A stretch of DNA of 40,510 nucleotides, taken from the NCBI RefSeq assembly GCF_000685075.1, contig NZ_BAYD01000095.1, forward strand, positions 1-40,510. Direction: 5' to 3'. Within the stretch, counting starts at the first letter, position 1; every line of letters begins with the position of its first letter. Shown here in pieces: positions 16,181 through 24,992 of the stretch. Both the position numbers and the translations under genes were made by a program. The notes beneath the pieces are model-generated. The model did no database searches. It was not told the origin of the DNA and was given only the letters and a program-made list of their open reading frames with translations. The DNA is from Paraburkholderia oxyphila NBRC 105797 (GTDB taxonomy: Bacteria > Pseudomonadota > Gammaproteobacteria > Burkholderiales > Burkholderiaceae).

Positions 16181-16603
16181 TCGCCCGTGATGGGCGCGTT
16201 GTCCGATCGCATCGGACGCCTGCGCATCATGCTCACCACGTCGGTTTTGCTGGCGGCGCTCACGTACCCCATGTTTGCACTGCTCAAGGCGCATCCGACG
16301 CTCGGATGGCTGCTCGTGCTGCAGGGGGCGGCGGGCATCTTCAAGGCCGCCTATTCGGGCCCGATGCCCGCGTTGATGTCCGAGATCTTTCCGGTGCGGA
16401 TGCGCTCGGCCGGATTGTCGATCGCGTATAGCCTCGGCGTGACGCTGTTCGGCGGTTTCGCGCCCACTATCGCCGAGCTGCTGATTCACTGGACCGGCGA
16501 TACGCTGGCCCCCGCCTATTACGTTTCGCTTGCAGCGGTTGTTTCGGGCATATCGCTGTCTATCGTGGGCTGGCGCATGCGCCAGCCATCACATGCCCAT
16601 TGA
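16181..16603 (+). pseudogene. MFS transporter (metabolite:H+ symporter type), C-terminal third only
   Basis: About 138 codons match the end of a 12-helix MFS symporter. MGALSDRIGRLRIM is the conserved loop between helices 8 and 9, followed by four hydrophobic segments (LTTSVLLAALTYPMFAL, LGWLLVLQGAAGIFKA, SIAYSLGVTLFGG, YYVSLAAVVSGISLS) with EIFPVRMRSAG between them. A full protein would have about 430 residues, so the first two thirds are missing. Homology begins abruptly at about 16180, immediately after the gene-free island end. The simplest reading is that the island inserted into this gene, with the 5-prime part either beyond the other island end or lost. An internal GTG/ATG at 16187-16190 could initiate a nonfunctional fragment. 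Confidence 0.85.
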
Positions 16604-16736
16604 ATGCAATACAAAAATTCTTTTTTTGCCACGCGTGCCCGCGTCACTGAACGGATTGCGAAGCAGTGCTATATTCCCGATTTCGTCGCAATTTAGCGAT
16701 GAAATGTTTACGTTTTGACAGGTAGCGGAGAGTGTA

Positions 16737-16982
16737 ATGGCGATCGAATACCGAGGCTTTCAAATCAATGTCGATACGAAAGCGGACGCGACGGACACGC
16801 AATGGCTGTGCCGCGCGGAAATCAACGGGGCAGAGGATGAAGTGCGCGGCGTCGCACTGCCTGGCGTGGAGCTTGTGTTTCCCAAACTCAAGATCGACGT
16901 GCTGATGGTGGTCAGCATGGTGGAGCACAAGGCGCGTCAATCCGTCGATGAATGGTTTGCAGCGCAGCCGGCAATGGCGTGA
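16737..16982 (+). CDS. small conserved hypothetical protein
   Basis: The 81-residue soluble protein has GGAGAG before its ATG. It begins MAIEYRGFQINVDTKADA and has a beta-rich core (WLCRAEINGAEDEVRGVAL) and an amphipathic C-terminal helix (DVLMVVSMVEHKARQSVDEWF). This layout is typical of short stress or housekeeping proteins common in Burkholderia, but I cannot name a function. It stands alone on the chromosomal side of the island junction and is followed by a GC-rich hairpin. Confidence 0.75.
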   Translation: MAIEYRGFQINVDTKADATDTQWLCRAEINGAEDEVRGVALPGVELVFPKLKIDVLMVVSMVEHKARQSVDEWFAAQPAMA

Positions 16983-17033
16983 GCGTCATGACGGAGATTG
17001 GCTTTCAAGTCTGAAAGACTGGGAGCCATTGCA

Positions 17034-17051
17034 GGGGCCCACAAGGGCCCC
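17034..17051 (+). terminator. GC-rich hairpin after the small hypothetical gene
   Basis: GGGGCCC-ACAA-GGGCCCC forms a perfect 7-base stem with a 4-base loop, followed by TTGTCATTT. The position, 52 bases past the stop codon, suits a terminator. The T-run is weak. Confidence 0.5.
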
Positions 17052-17121
17052 TTGTCATTTGTGTCGCGGCAACAGCTCGTCATCTGTCGCTTGTTTCCGG
17101 CAGGAAACGCCGGTTTCGTGA

Positions 17122-18120
17122 TCAGTGCGGCCGCACGATATTACGTGGCTGGCCGGCGTAAAAGCCGGCGATGTTGTCGATCAGTTGATCGGCGAGCGCC
17201 TGGGTGGCCTCGTCACTGGCCCATGCCACGTGGGGCGTGAGGATGAAACCCGGGTGCGCGAGTATCGCCTGAAACGGGTGCGTGGCCGGCAGTGGTTCCT
17301 CCGACACGACATCGAAACCTGCCCCCGAAATTTGACCGGACTGCAGCGCCTGCACTAGCGCCGCTTCATCCACGAGCCCGCCGCGTGCGGTATTGATGAG
17401 CAGCGGGCGGCGCGCCATGCGCGCGAACGCGTCCGCATCGATCAGGTGGCGCGTCGCGGGCGTGAGCGGGCAGTGCAGCGAGACGATGTCGCTGTGCGCG
17501 AGCAGCGCGTCGAGCGGCATGCACTCGTCGTCCGAGTCTGTGCCACTCTCGTGATCCTTCTGCGTCTCATGAGCGGCGAATACCACGCGCAGTCCCAGCG
17601 CGCGCCCCATGGCGGCCGTCGCGCGCCCGAGCGCGCCGGCGCCGATGATTCCCAGCGTCGAGCCGGCCAGGTTGCGGATCGGAAAATCGAAAAAACAGAA
17701 CTGACCCGATTCGAGCCAACGCCCGGCGCGCACGGCCTCGCGATAGTCCAGCAGACTGCGTCGCAGCGCGAAGATCAGCGCGAACGCATGTTCCGGCACC
17801 GTGTGCACCGCATAGTCGCGGATATTGCTGACGATGACACCGCGTGCCGCACAGGCCTGCAGGTCGATGTTGTCCGTTCCGGTGGCGGCCACCGCGATCA
17901 TGCGCAGCCGGGGTGCCGCTGCGAGCGCCGCCGCCGTGATGGGTGTCTTGTTGGTGATGACGATCTCGGCGTCGCCAATGCGCTGCGCGACTTCGGCGGG
18001 TGCCGTGCGCTCGAACGTATGCAGGACATGCTCGAACGGCAAGGGACGCAACCGCGTTTGCGGCGGGAGCGTAGCGCGGTCGAGGAAGACGATCTGGGTT
18101 GGCGCGGCGGAGCGGGTCAT
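17122..18120 (-). CDS. D-2-hydroxyacid dehydrogenase, NAD-binding
   Basis: I chose ATG at 18120, giving 332 residues; the frame extends upstream without protein-like sequence. The Rossmann motif is LGIIGAGALGRATAAMG. Catalytic residues are the Arg in INTARGGLVDE, the Glu in VVSEEPLP and the His in LTPHVAWAS. A long insert rich in acidic residues and His (KDHESGTDSDDE) follows the second strand of the nucleotide domain. The enzyme would interconvert a 2-keto acid and the D-2-hydroxy acid. Glycerate/hydroxypyruvate-type substrates are likely from overall resemblance, but the substrate is not determined. It diverges from the CoA-transferase operon across a 302-base gap. Confidence 0.9.
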   Translation of the reverse strand: MTRSAAPTQIVFLDRATLPPQTRLRPLPFEHVLHTFERTAPAEVAQRIGDAEIVITNKTPITAAALAAAPRLRMIAVAATGTDNIDLQACAARGVIVSNIRDYAVHTVPEHAFALIFALRRSLLDYREAVRAGRWLESGQFCFFDFPIRNLAGSTLGIIGAGALGRATAAMGRALGLRVVFAAHETQKDHESGTDSDDECMPLDALLAHSDIVSLHCPLTPATRHLIDADAFARMARRPLLINTARGGLVDEAALVQALQSGQISGAGFDVVSEEPLPATHPFQAILAHPGFILTPHVAWASDEATQALADQLIDNIAGFYAGQPRNIVRPH

Positions 18121-18422
18121 GGGCGGACGCGAAAAAAATGAGCGGGAGCGGAAACGCGCGAAACAAACGGCGCGCTGGGCCTTGGCGTACGACGAGGCCG
18201 CATTGTGGAGCGCGCCGGGCCCACGCGGCTTGCTCATTGCGACACTCGACTTTCCGATGAGGAAATAGGCGGCCCCCGTTCCCGCTACGCGCGCCATGCG
18301 GGACGGCTCGGCGCCGCCCAGCCTTTCCATTTGATCAAGCCAGATTGAGCAACCGTCGATTATCAACGCGCACGATCGGGCTCATCATGGTGTCCAGAGT
18401 CGAAACCATTCTGGAGACAGCC
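18121..18422. promoter_or_regulatory. divergent promoter region
   Basis: These 302 bases separate the hydroxyacid dehydrogenase from the CoA-transferase gene and must hold both promoters. The segment nearest the CoA-transferase (about 18330-18370) is richer in A/T. I see no unambiguous sigma-70 boxes or LysR site. Confidence 0.35.
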
Positions 18423-19613
18423 ATGTCACGTCCCCTCACCGGCATCCGCGTGCTGGAACTCGGGCAGCTCATCGCAGGCCCGTTCGCCGGGAAAATGCTC
18501 GCCGAATTCGGCGCGAGCGTCATCAAGGTCGAGCCGCCGGGCACCGGCGATCCGTTGCGCAAATGGCGCCTGCTGCATGAAGGCACTTCGGTCTGGTGGG
18601 CCGCGCAGTCACGCAACAAGCAGTCGCTCACGCTCGATCTGCGCTCGCCCGAAGGTCAGGACGTGATTCGCCGTCTCGTATCGGAAACCGATGTGCTGAT
18701 CGAGAATTTTCGTCCCGGCACGCTCGAAGGCTGGGGGCTCGGCTGGGAAGCGCTCAGCGCGATCAATCCGGGACTGATCATGCTGCGCGTCTCCGGCTAC
18801 GGACAGACCGGGCCCTATCGCGACCGGCCCGGCTTCGGCGTGGTCGCCGAGGCGATGGGTGGCCTGCGTCACCTGAGCGGCGAGCCGGGGCGTACGCCGG
18901 TGCGCGTGGGCATTTCGATCGGCGATTCGCTTTCGGCGCTGCACGGCGTGATCGGCGTGCTGCTTGCGCTGCGCCAACGCGAGCAGCACGGCGGCAAGGG
19001 CCAGGTCGTGGACGTCGCGCTCTACGAGTCCGTCTTCAACATGATGGAGAGCCTGTTGCCCGAGTATTCGGTGTTCGGCGCGGTGCGCCAGCCGGCCGGC
19101 AGCAGCCTGCCCGGGATTGCGCCGAGCAATGCGTACCGCTGCAGTGACGGCAAGTACGCGCTGATCGCGGGCAACGGTGACAGCATCTTCCGCCGCTTGA
19201 TGGAGTTGATCGAGCGGCCGGACCTCGGCAGCGATCTGGCGCTCGCACAGAACGACGGGCGCGTGGCCCAGGTCGAGCGCATCGATGTGGCGATTGGCGA
19301 CTGGTGCGCGCGCCACACGCTCGACGAGGTGCTTGCCGCGCTCAACGAAGCGCGCATTCCGGCAGGGCGCATCTATGACGTCGCGGACATTGCCGCCGAC
19401 CCGCACTATCAGGCACGCGAGATGATCGTCGAAGACACGCTGCCCGACGGCACGCCGGTGAGCGTACCCGGCATCGTGCCGAAGCTGAACGCCACGCCTG
19501 GCGTCATCGAGCGTAGCGCGCCCACGCTCGGCGAGCACACGGACGCCGTGCTCGAATCCATTGGCGTGGATGCCGCGACGCGTGAAGCATGGCGTGCACG
19601 CGGTGTGATCTGA
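18423..19613 (+). CDS. class III (CaiB/BaiF-type) CoA-transferase
   Basis: The 396-residue enzyme starts at ATG 18423 after GGAGAC. Family signatures are GIRVLELGQLIAGPFAGKMLAE and GASVIKVEPPGTGDPLR at the N-terminus, LIENFRPGTLEGWGLG, and VSGYGQTGPYRDRPGFG. The Asp in ISIGDSLSALHG fits the catalytic residue that forms an aspartyl-CoA thioester intermediate. It would move CoA between carboxylic acids in the cytoplasm. The next gene is an HMG-CoA lyase 15 bases downstream. Human SUGCT, also class III, makes HMG-CoA from 3-hydroxy-3-methylglutarate and succinyl-CoA, so this pair may do the same. That substrate is inferred from context alone. Confidence 0.92.
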   Translation: MSRPLTGIRVLELGQLIAGPFAGKMLAEFGASVIKVEPPGTGDPLRKWRLLHEGTSVWWAAQSRNKQSLTLDLRSPEGQDVIRRLVSETDVLIENFRPGTLEGWGLGWEALSAINPGLIMLRVSGYGQTGPYRDRPGFGVVAEAMGGLRHLSGEPGRTPVRVGISIGDSLSALHGVIGVLLALRQREQHGGKGQVVDVALYESVFNMMESLLPEYSVFGAVRQPAGSSLPGIAPSNAYRCSDGKYALIAGNGDSIFRRLMELIERPDLGSDLALAQNDGRVAQVERIDVAIGDWCARHTLDEVLAALNEARIPAGRIYDVADIAADPHYQAREMIVEDTLPDGTPVSVPGIVPKLNATPGVIERSAPTLGEHTDAVLESIGVDAATREAWRARGVI

Positions 19614-19628
19614 ACGGAGACGAAGGCA

Positions 19629-20606
19629 ATGACACAAGAGACCAAACAGGCCACCCAGGCGAAGCGCCTGTATCTGAACGAAGTCGCCACGCGCGATGGC
19701 TTCCAGAATGAAGCGGCGTTCATCGACACCGACGACAAGATCGCGCTCATCGACCAGTTGAGCGCATGCGGCTACGCGAAGATCGAAGTGACTTCGTTCA
19801 CCTCGCCGAAGGCGATACCCGCGCTGCGCGACGCCGAGGCCGTGATGCACGGCATCGCGCGCGCGCCGGGCGTCGTCTACACGGTGCTGGTGCCCAACGT
19901 GCGCGGCGCGGAGCGTGCGCTGTCGTGCAACGTCGGTGAGGTGAACCTCGTGATGTCGGTGAGCGAAAGCCACAATCGCACGAACCTGCGCATGACGCGC
20001 GAGCAGTCGTTCGCACAGCTATCCGATGTGATCGAGGCCGTGCGCGGCACCGGCGTGGCCATCAACGTGTCGCTTTCCACGGCGATGGGGTGTCCGATGG
20101 AGGGCGACGTGCCCACTGCAACGGTGCTCGAATGGATGCAGCGCTTCGCGGAGCGCGGCGTGAACGGCTTTACCCTTTGCGACACAACCGGCATGGCGCA
20201 TCCGGCCCAGGTTCGCGCACTGTGCGCCCGCGCGAGCGAGGCGTTCGGCGCACTGGAACTCACGCTGCATTTCCACAATACTCGCGGCATGGCGCTCGCG
20301 AACACGCTTGCCGCGCTCGATGCGGGTATCGTGCGTTTTGACGCCTCGCTCGGCGGCCTGGGCGGGTGTCCCTACGCGCCGGGCGCGACCGGCAATGTCT
20401 GCACCGAAGAGCTCGTTCACATGCTCGAACTGGACGGCTACGACACGGGCGTGGATCTTGCGGCCGTACTCGAGGCAGCCGCGCGTCTGCCGGCGCTGAT
20501 CGGGCACGACGTGCCGAGCCAGATCCTCAAGGCCGGCCGCCGAATGGACCTTCATCCGTTGCCCGCCGGCGCGCAGGACATGCCGGAGCAACGCGCATTT
20601 CTTTAA
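19629..20606 (+). CDS. hydroxymethylglutaryl-CoA lyase family protein
   Basis: The 325-residue TIM-barrel lyase of the HMGL family starts at ATG 19629 after GGAGACGAAGG. Visible active-site elements are NEVATRDGFQNE (the Arg-Asp pair), the metal-binding His pair in LTLHFHNTRGMAL, and the loop GGCPYAPGATGNV with the catalytic Cys and metal-binding Asn. All residues expected for cleavage of HMG-CoA to acetyl-CoA and acetoacetate are present. HNTRG replaces the HDTYG of mitochondrial enzymes, which may mark a subfamily with altered side-chain preference. It is co-transcribed with the CoA-transferase upstream and the VOC protein downstream. Confidence 0.92.
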   Translation: MTQETKQATQAKRLYLNEVATRDGFQNEAAFIDTDDKIALIDQLSACGYAKIEVTSFTSPKAIPALRDAEAVMHGIARAPGVVYTVLVPNVRGAERALSCNVGEVNLVMSVSESHNRTNLRMTREQSFAQLSDVIEAVRGTGVAINVSLSTAMGCPMEGDVPTATVLEWMQRFAERGVNGFTLCDTTGMAHPAQVRALCARASEAFGALELTLHFHNTRGMALANTLAALDAGIVRFDASLGGLGGCPYAPGATGNVCTEELVHMLELDGYDTGVDLAAVLEAAARLPALIGHDVPSQILKAGRRMDLHPLPAGAQDMPEQRAFL

Positions 20607-20616
20607 GGAGCGAAGC

Positions 20617-21000
20617 ATGGCACTGATCGATCACCTCGACCATCTGGTGGTGACCTGCGTGGACCCCGAGGCCACGAAGCATTTCTACACCGAGGTACTG
20701 CAGATGCAGCTCGAGACATTTGGCGCGGGCCGGATCGCGTTTCGCTTCGGCAACCAGAAGATCAATCTGCACGTGCGCGGCTCGGAGTTCGAGCCGAAGG
20801 CGCATGTGCCGGCGCCGGGCGCGCTCGATTTGTGCTTCATCGCAGCGGTGCCGCTCGACGACGTGATCGCGCATCTGGGCAAGTTCGACTGGCCGATTGT
20901 CCTGGGGCCGGTCGAGCGCACGGGGGCGACGCAGAAGATCCGCTCGGTCTACGTGCGCGACCCGGATCTGAATCTCATCGAGATCTCGGAGCTGATCTGA
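20617..21000 (+). CDS. VOC (glyoxalase/dioxygenase-fold) family protein
   Basis: The 127-residue single-unit VOC protein starts at ATG 20617 with AAGGAGCG before it. It has DHLDHLVVTCVDPEATKHFYTEVL at the N-terminus with a metal-ligand His, and ends VYVRDPDLNLIEISELI with the usual Glu ligand. VOC proteins use a divalent metal for isomerase, epimerase, lyase or ring-cleaving chemistry. It is the last gene of the CoA-transferase/HMG-CoA lyase operon, 10 bases after the lyase, so an epimerase or detoxifying step in the same pathway is plausible. The exact reaction cannot be read from the sequence. Confidence 0.88.
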   Translation: MALIDHLDHLVVTCVDPEATKHFYTEVLQMQLETFGAGRIAFRFGNQKINLHVRGSEFEPKAHVPAPGALDLCFIAAVPLDDVIAHLGKFDWPIVLGPVERTGATQKIRSVYVRDPDLNLIEISELI

Positions 21001-21102
21001 CGATCCGGCACGCGACGTTTCCGATCGGGGAATAACTTTTCTCGTTTTCTCGATCGGTGCCTCGCCGCATTGCGCGGGGCTTGTCGCTTTCGTTGCCCGC
21101 AC

Positions 21103-21129
21103 AAAGACGCGCCGTGTGCGCGTCTTTTT
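21103..21129 (+). terminator. Rho-independent terminator of the CoA-transferase operon
   Basis: AAAGACGCGC-CGTGT-GCGCGTCTTT is a perfect 10-base stem with a 5-base loop, running into a short T-run. It lies about 100 bases after the VOC stop codon. Confidence 0.85.
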
Positions 21130-21276
21130 CATTCTCCGCCGGCCTGCGGTCCTTCACGACACCGCTTTGCGCATCTGGACGCGATGGCCGCATACCCTGC
21201 GGCCGGCTACTTTCGCGCGCGTCACGGATGCCGCACAATGGCCACTTCAAACGGCTTTTCCTCCAGCGTATCCACC

Positions 21277-22176
21277 ATGGTCAATCCGCTTCATTTCGAT
21301 CTGCAGTCGCTGCGGGTCTTTCTGCTCGTCGCGGAGCATGGCAGCCTGACCAAGGCGGCCGAGCATGGCCAGCTCACGCTTTCCGCGGTCAGCAAACGCA
21401 TCGCGGAGCTCGAAAGCGTCACGGACTGCGCGCTTTTCATCCGGCGCGCGCGCGGCGTGGAGCTGACGCCGGCCGGTCTCGCCTTGCTCGAGCATGCGAG
21501 TCGTGTCATCGACCAGGTCAACCGCATGGCGAACGAAATGGGCGACTACGCCGCCGGCGTGCGCGGGCACGTTCGCATGTGGGCCAATACCTCGGCGATC
21601 GTGCAGTTCCTGCCCGTTGATCTCGCGGGCTTTCTCAACGGCCATCCGGGCATCAAGGTGAGTCTCGAAGAGCGCCTGAGCCACGAGATCGTGGAGGCGC
21701 TCGGCTCGGGCAAAGCCGACATTGGCGTGTTCGCCGAGAACGTGCCCGCGCAGGGCATCGAGCGGCGTCTCTACAGGCGCGACGAACTGGTGCTGCTCGT
21801 GCCGCAGGGGCATCGTTTCGCGCAGCAGGACATCATCCGCTTCGCGGATACGCTCGACGAAGATTACGTGGGCTTGAGCGATGGCAGTTCGTTGCTCGCG
21901 CGCATGACCGATGCGGCGTTCGCCGTCGAGCGTTCGCTCAAGTTGCGCATTCAGGCGTCGAACTTCGATGGCGTGTGCCGCATGATCGAGGCGGGCCTGG
22001 GCATCGGCGTCCTGCCGCGCGATTCGGTCAGCGACGAGCGCGGCAAGATCGGTGTTTCCAAAGTGAAACTCAGTGATGCGTGGGCGACGCGCACGCTCTG
22101 GGTCGGGGTGAAGGCGGGCAGTGCGTTGAGTTCCGATGTCCTGAGCCTGTTCGACTATATGTCGGCGCGCACCTAG
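21277..22176 (+). CDS. LysR-type transcriptional regulator
   Basis: I chose ATG at 21277 because it places the winged helix-turn-helix at the very N-terminus (FDLQSLRVFLLVAEHGSLTKAAE, LSAVSKRIAELE) and gives 299 residues, the usual LysR length. The frame upstream is unrelated sequence containing the terminator. Residues 90-295 form the periplasmic-binding-protein-like effector domain (HVRMWANTSAIVQFLPVDL, GKADIGVFAENV, IEAGLGIGVLPRDSV). The position after the CoA-transferase operon and facing the MFS gene suggests it controls one or both. No clear ribosome binding site is seen. Confidence 0.93.
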   Translation: MVNPLHFDLQSLRVFLLVAEHGSLTKAAEHGQLTLSAVSKRIAELESVTDCALFIRRARGVELTPAGLALLEHASRVIDQVNRMANEMGDYAAGVRGHVRMWANTSAIVQFLPVDLAGFLNGHPGIKVSLEERLSHEIVEALGSGKADIGVFAENVPAQGIERRLYRRDELVLLVPQGHRFAQQDIIRFADTLDEDYVGLSDGSSLLARMTDAAFAVERSLKLRIQASNFDGVCRMIEAGLGIGVLPRDSVSDERGKIGVSKVKLSDAWATRTLWVGVKAGSALSSDVLSLFDYMSART

Positions 22177-22196
22177 CGCGCACTTGAAACGCACGC

Positions 22197-22230
22197 GGGC
22201 CGTGGCCACGCGAGGCGTGGCGCACGGCCC
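22197..22230. terminator. long hairpin between convergent LysR and MFS genes
   Basis: GGGCCGTGGCCACGC pairs with GCGTGGC-G-CACGGCCC around a 3-base loop, with one bulged base. There is no T-run. The position between two convergent genes suggests a shared transcription barrier. Confidence 0.55.
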
Positions 22231-22260
22231 ATGACACGGGAGCGGCGGCAGGTGTGAGCG

Positions 22261-23709
22261 TCAGACAGGATTGATCTCGTCCTGGCTGCGCCGCGTGGTG
22301 AGCGGCCCGAGCGTTCGCAGCGTGACGGCGACAATGGCGAGGGCGGCGGAAATCACGCCGAACATCGCGAGCGGGCCGTGCTGGTTGAGCACGGGCAGCA
22401 GAATGAACGGCAGGGCGCCACTGACGAAACGCGAGAGCGAGTAGGTGCTGCCGATTGCCGTCGAGCGCACGCTGGCGGGAAAGATCTCAGCCTGGTAGAC
22501 GTGGTAGGCGTTGCTGAACACATTCGACGCGCACGTGGTCAGGACACCGAACAAGACGATCAGGCCGATGTGGTTCGAATAGGCGAAGCCGAGGCCGAAC
22601 AGGGCGATTGCAACGAGCGAGGCGATCACGAGCGTGCGCCGCTCGATCCAGTTGAGCAGCGGCACGGAGAGCAACGAGCCGATGGGGTAGCCGAGAAACG
22701 AGAGCGCGACGAAGAGCGTGCTGCCCGTCACGTCGAAGCCGCGGCTCTTCACCACGACGCCGGCGAGCGTGCCGAAGCCGTAATAGCCGAAGCCCTGGAA
22801 CAGGTGGAAGATGGTGAGCATCAGGTAGCGCTTGCCGTACGGTGCACGGCGCAGCAGGGCGATGCGCTCGCGCAGCAGCAGCGGGTGCTTGCGTTCGCCG
22901 GATTCCGCAAAGGCGGCGGGCATGGCGACGCCCGCGCTTTGCGCGAACCGGCGCAGCGTGGCATGCGCCTCCTCCACGCGCCCTTGCGCGAGCAGCCAGC
23001 GCGGGCTTTCGGGAAGGCGATGCTTCACGGTCAGCACGAAGACGGCGCCCAGTCCGCCGATCGCGAGGATCACGCGCCAGCCCGTGATCGCGCCCACATG
23101 CAGCGGATTGAGCCAGACGGCGAGAAAGCCCACGAGCGGCACGGCCACATACGAAGTGGTATAGGCCCACGCCGCAAGGCGCCCACGGCGGTCTTTCGGC
23201 AGGATCTCGGAGAGGTAGCTGTCGGCGACCGGATAGATCGCACCCACGCCTACGCCCGTGAGAAAGCGGCAGGCGACGAGCATGATGGCGTTGACCGAAA
23301 ACGCGCCGATCAACGAGAACGCGCTGTACCAGACGAGCGTGAGCAGAAACGCGCGGCGCCGGCCAATACGGTCAGCGAGGCTGCCGAGGCAAAGCGACCC
23401 GAAGAACATGCCGATGAACGCCGAAGCGAGCAGCAGCTTGAACGCGGTGCTGTGGCCGTCGAGACCATACTCGTTTTGCAGCGCTGAGCCGATCGAGCTG
23501 ACGAGAAAGATTTCGTACATGTCGAAGAACAGGCCAATCCCCACGACCCACACCACGAAGCGGTGCAGCGCGCCCACGGGCATCTCGTCCATGAAGCTGC
23601 CGAGCGTCGTTGCCGCGCGGTCGAGCGCTTCGCGCTGGCCGCCGGCGAGCGGAGCGAGCGAGCTATCGCGGGCCGAGGGCCCGCCCAGATCCAAAGGTTG
23701 GCTGTTCAT
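22261..23709 (-). CDS. MFS transporter, sugar/organic-acid porter type
   Basis: The start ATG at 23709 follows CTGGAGACACG, a clear ribosome binding site, giving 482 residues with about 12 membrane helices. Landmarks are FDMYEIFLVSSIGSAL in the first helix, SLADRIGRRRAF (loop 2-3 motif), CRFLTGVGVGAIYPVADSYLSE, LPESPRWLLAQGRVEEA before the central loop, and AEIFPASVRSTAIGSTYSLSR. These fit the sugar-porter-like branch that imports aromatic acids, niacin-type compounds or metabolites with protons. The substrate is undetermined. Its neighbours suggest it could bring in the acid handled by the CoA-transferase operon. The divergent LysR gene at 23997 may also control it. Confidence 0.9.
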   Translation of the reverse strand: MNSQPLDLGGPSARDSSLAPLAGGQREALDRAATTLGSFMDEMPVGALHRFVVWVVGIGLFFDMYEIFLVSSIGSALQNEYGLDGHSTAFKLLLASAFIGMFFGSLCLGSLADRIGRRRAFLLTLVWYSAFSLIGAFSVNAIMLVACRFLTGVGVGAIYPVADSYLSEILPKDRRGRLAAWAYTTSYVAVPLVGFLAVWLNPLHVGAITGWRVILAIGGLGAVFVLTVKHRLPESPRWLLAQGRVEEAHATLRRFAQSAGVAMPAAFAESGERKHPLLLRERIALLRRAPYGKRYLMLTIFHLFQGFGYYGFGTLAGVVVKSRGFDVTGSTLFVALSFLGYPIGSLLSVPLLNWIERRTLVIASLVAIALFGLGFAYSNHIGLIVLFGVLTTCASNVFSNAYHVYQAEIFPASVRSTAIGSTYSLSRFVSGALPFILLPVLNQHGPLAMFGVISAALAIVAVTLRTLGPLTTRRSQDEINPV

Positions 23710-23996
23710 CGTGTCTCCAGATATCGGTATGCCGCGGCTATGCCAGCGGTCGATCTCGCTGCGGAGCAGGGCCGTGTGAGCCGCTGTCCGTGGCGGGGTA
23801 CGCCGCATGGAACCCGCAGGGCGCAGGGAATGGGCGCTGAGGCCAAGTGTGGGAGATTTTTGCCAGCACGAAAATTGCGGATGCCTCAAGCATGCTTTCC
23901 CGCGGAGAAAGGCTCGCCACGGTTTGGCATTGAGCGATGCCACAATCGCCACTAGACTGATAGAAACCACTTAACAATCAATCACCCGGCTCGCCG

Positions 23997-24992
23997 ATGG
24001 AACCTTCACTCCTGCCGTCTCTCGCGTGGTTTGCCCATATTGCTCATCACCGCAGCTTCACGAAGGCGGCGGCGGAGATGGGCGTGTCGCGCGCCGCCCT
24101 GTCCCAGAACCTGAAGGCGCTGGAGCAGCAATTGAACGTCCGGCTGCTCTATCGCACCACGCGCGACATGTCGCTCACCGAAGAGGGGCAGCGCCTGCTC
24201 GATGAGCTTCAGCCGGCGCTGGGCTCCATCGAGCGCGCGGTGCGCAACGTGGGCGAAGCGCACGCGGAACCCTCGGGCCTGCTGCGCGTGAACACCTCGC
24301 GCATTGCCGCGAAAATGTTGGTCGAGCCGCATCTGGCCGAGTTTTTCGCGCGCTATCCGAAGCTGAAGCTGGAACTCGTAATGGACGATGGGCTCGCCAA
24401 TATCGTGGCGGACGGCTGCGATGCCGGCATTCGGCCGGGCGAGAGCCTCGCGGGACACATGATTGCCGTGCCCATCACGCCGATGCTGGAAATGGCCGTG
24501 GCGGCCGCGCCGGACTATTTCGCGCGCCATGGCACGCCCGTCACGCCCGCCGATCTGGTCCAGCACAATTGCCTCTGCTATCGGCAAACGTCGAGCGGCG
24601 CGATCTTCCGCTGGGAATTCACGACGCCCGACGCAGAGGGCCGCCCCTTCGTGGTCGAGCCGCAGGGCGCGTTCACCACCAATGATGACGACGGCATGAT
24701 CTGCGCCGCGCTTCAGGGCGTCGGCCTCATTCAGCACATGGAGATCGCCGTGCGGCAGCACCTGGCCGAAGGCACGCTGGTGCGGGTTTTGCAGCCGTGG
24801 TGCAAGCCGTTTCCGGGCTTTTACTTCTACGCGCCTTCACGCGAGCGGATGCCCGCCAAGGTCAGGGCGTTGATGGCGTTTCTCATCGAAAAGCGCGAGC
24901 TGATGTCTGCGGCTCAGGCCGGGGTGCGGGCGGGCACGGCCAAGGGTAAAAGCCACAAGCGGGCGCCCAGGCCGCCTCGTCGGCCCGATTAA
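23997..24992 (+). CDS. LysR-type transcriptional regulator
   Basis: The 331-residue regulator starts at ATG 23997. The winged HTH is LAWFAHIAHHRSFTKAAAEMGVSRAALSQNLKALEQQL. The effector domain runs from about 90 to 300 (LRVNTSRIAAKMLVEPHLAEFF, IVADGCDAGIRPGESL, MICAALQGVGLIQHMEIAV). The DGCDAGIR pattern is typical of the CrgA/AaeR-like LysR branch. A basic C-terminal tail (KGKSHKRAPRPPRRPD) extends about 30 residues past the domain. It diverges from the MFS gene over 287 bases and precedes the molybdo-enzyme operon by about 370 bases, so either could be its target. Confidence 0.93.
   Translation: MEPSLLPSLAWFAHIAHHRSFTKAAAEMGVSRAALSQNLKALEQQLNVRLLYRTTRDMSLTEEGQRLLDELQPALGSIERAVRNVGEAHAEPSGLLRVNTSRIAAKMLVEPHLAEFFARYPKLKLELVMDDGLANIVADGCDAGIRPGESLAGHMIAVPITPMLEMAVAAAPDYFARHGTPVTPADLVQHNCLCYRQTSSGAIFRWEFTTPDAEGRPFVVEPQGAFTTNDDDGMICAALQGVGLIQHMEIAVRQHLAEGTLVRVLQPWCKPFPGFYFYAPSRERMPAKVRALMAFLIEKRELMSAAQAGVRAGTAKGKSHKRAPRPPRRPD

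Noticed and set aside
18609..19973. 454-codon minus-strand open frame
   Set aside because: It is a shadow of the CoA-transferase and lyase genes, with no domain and no ribosome binding site.
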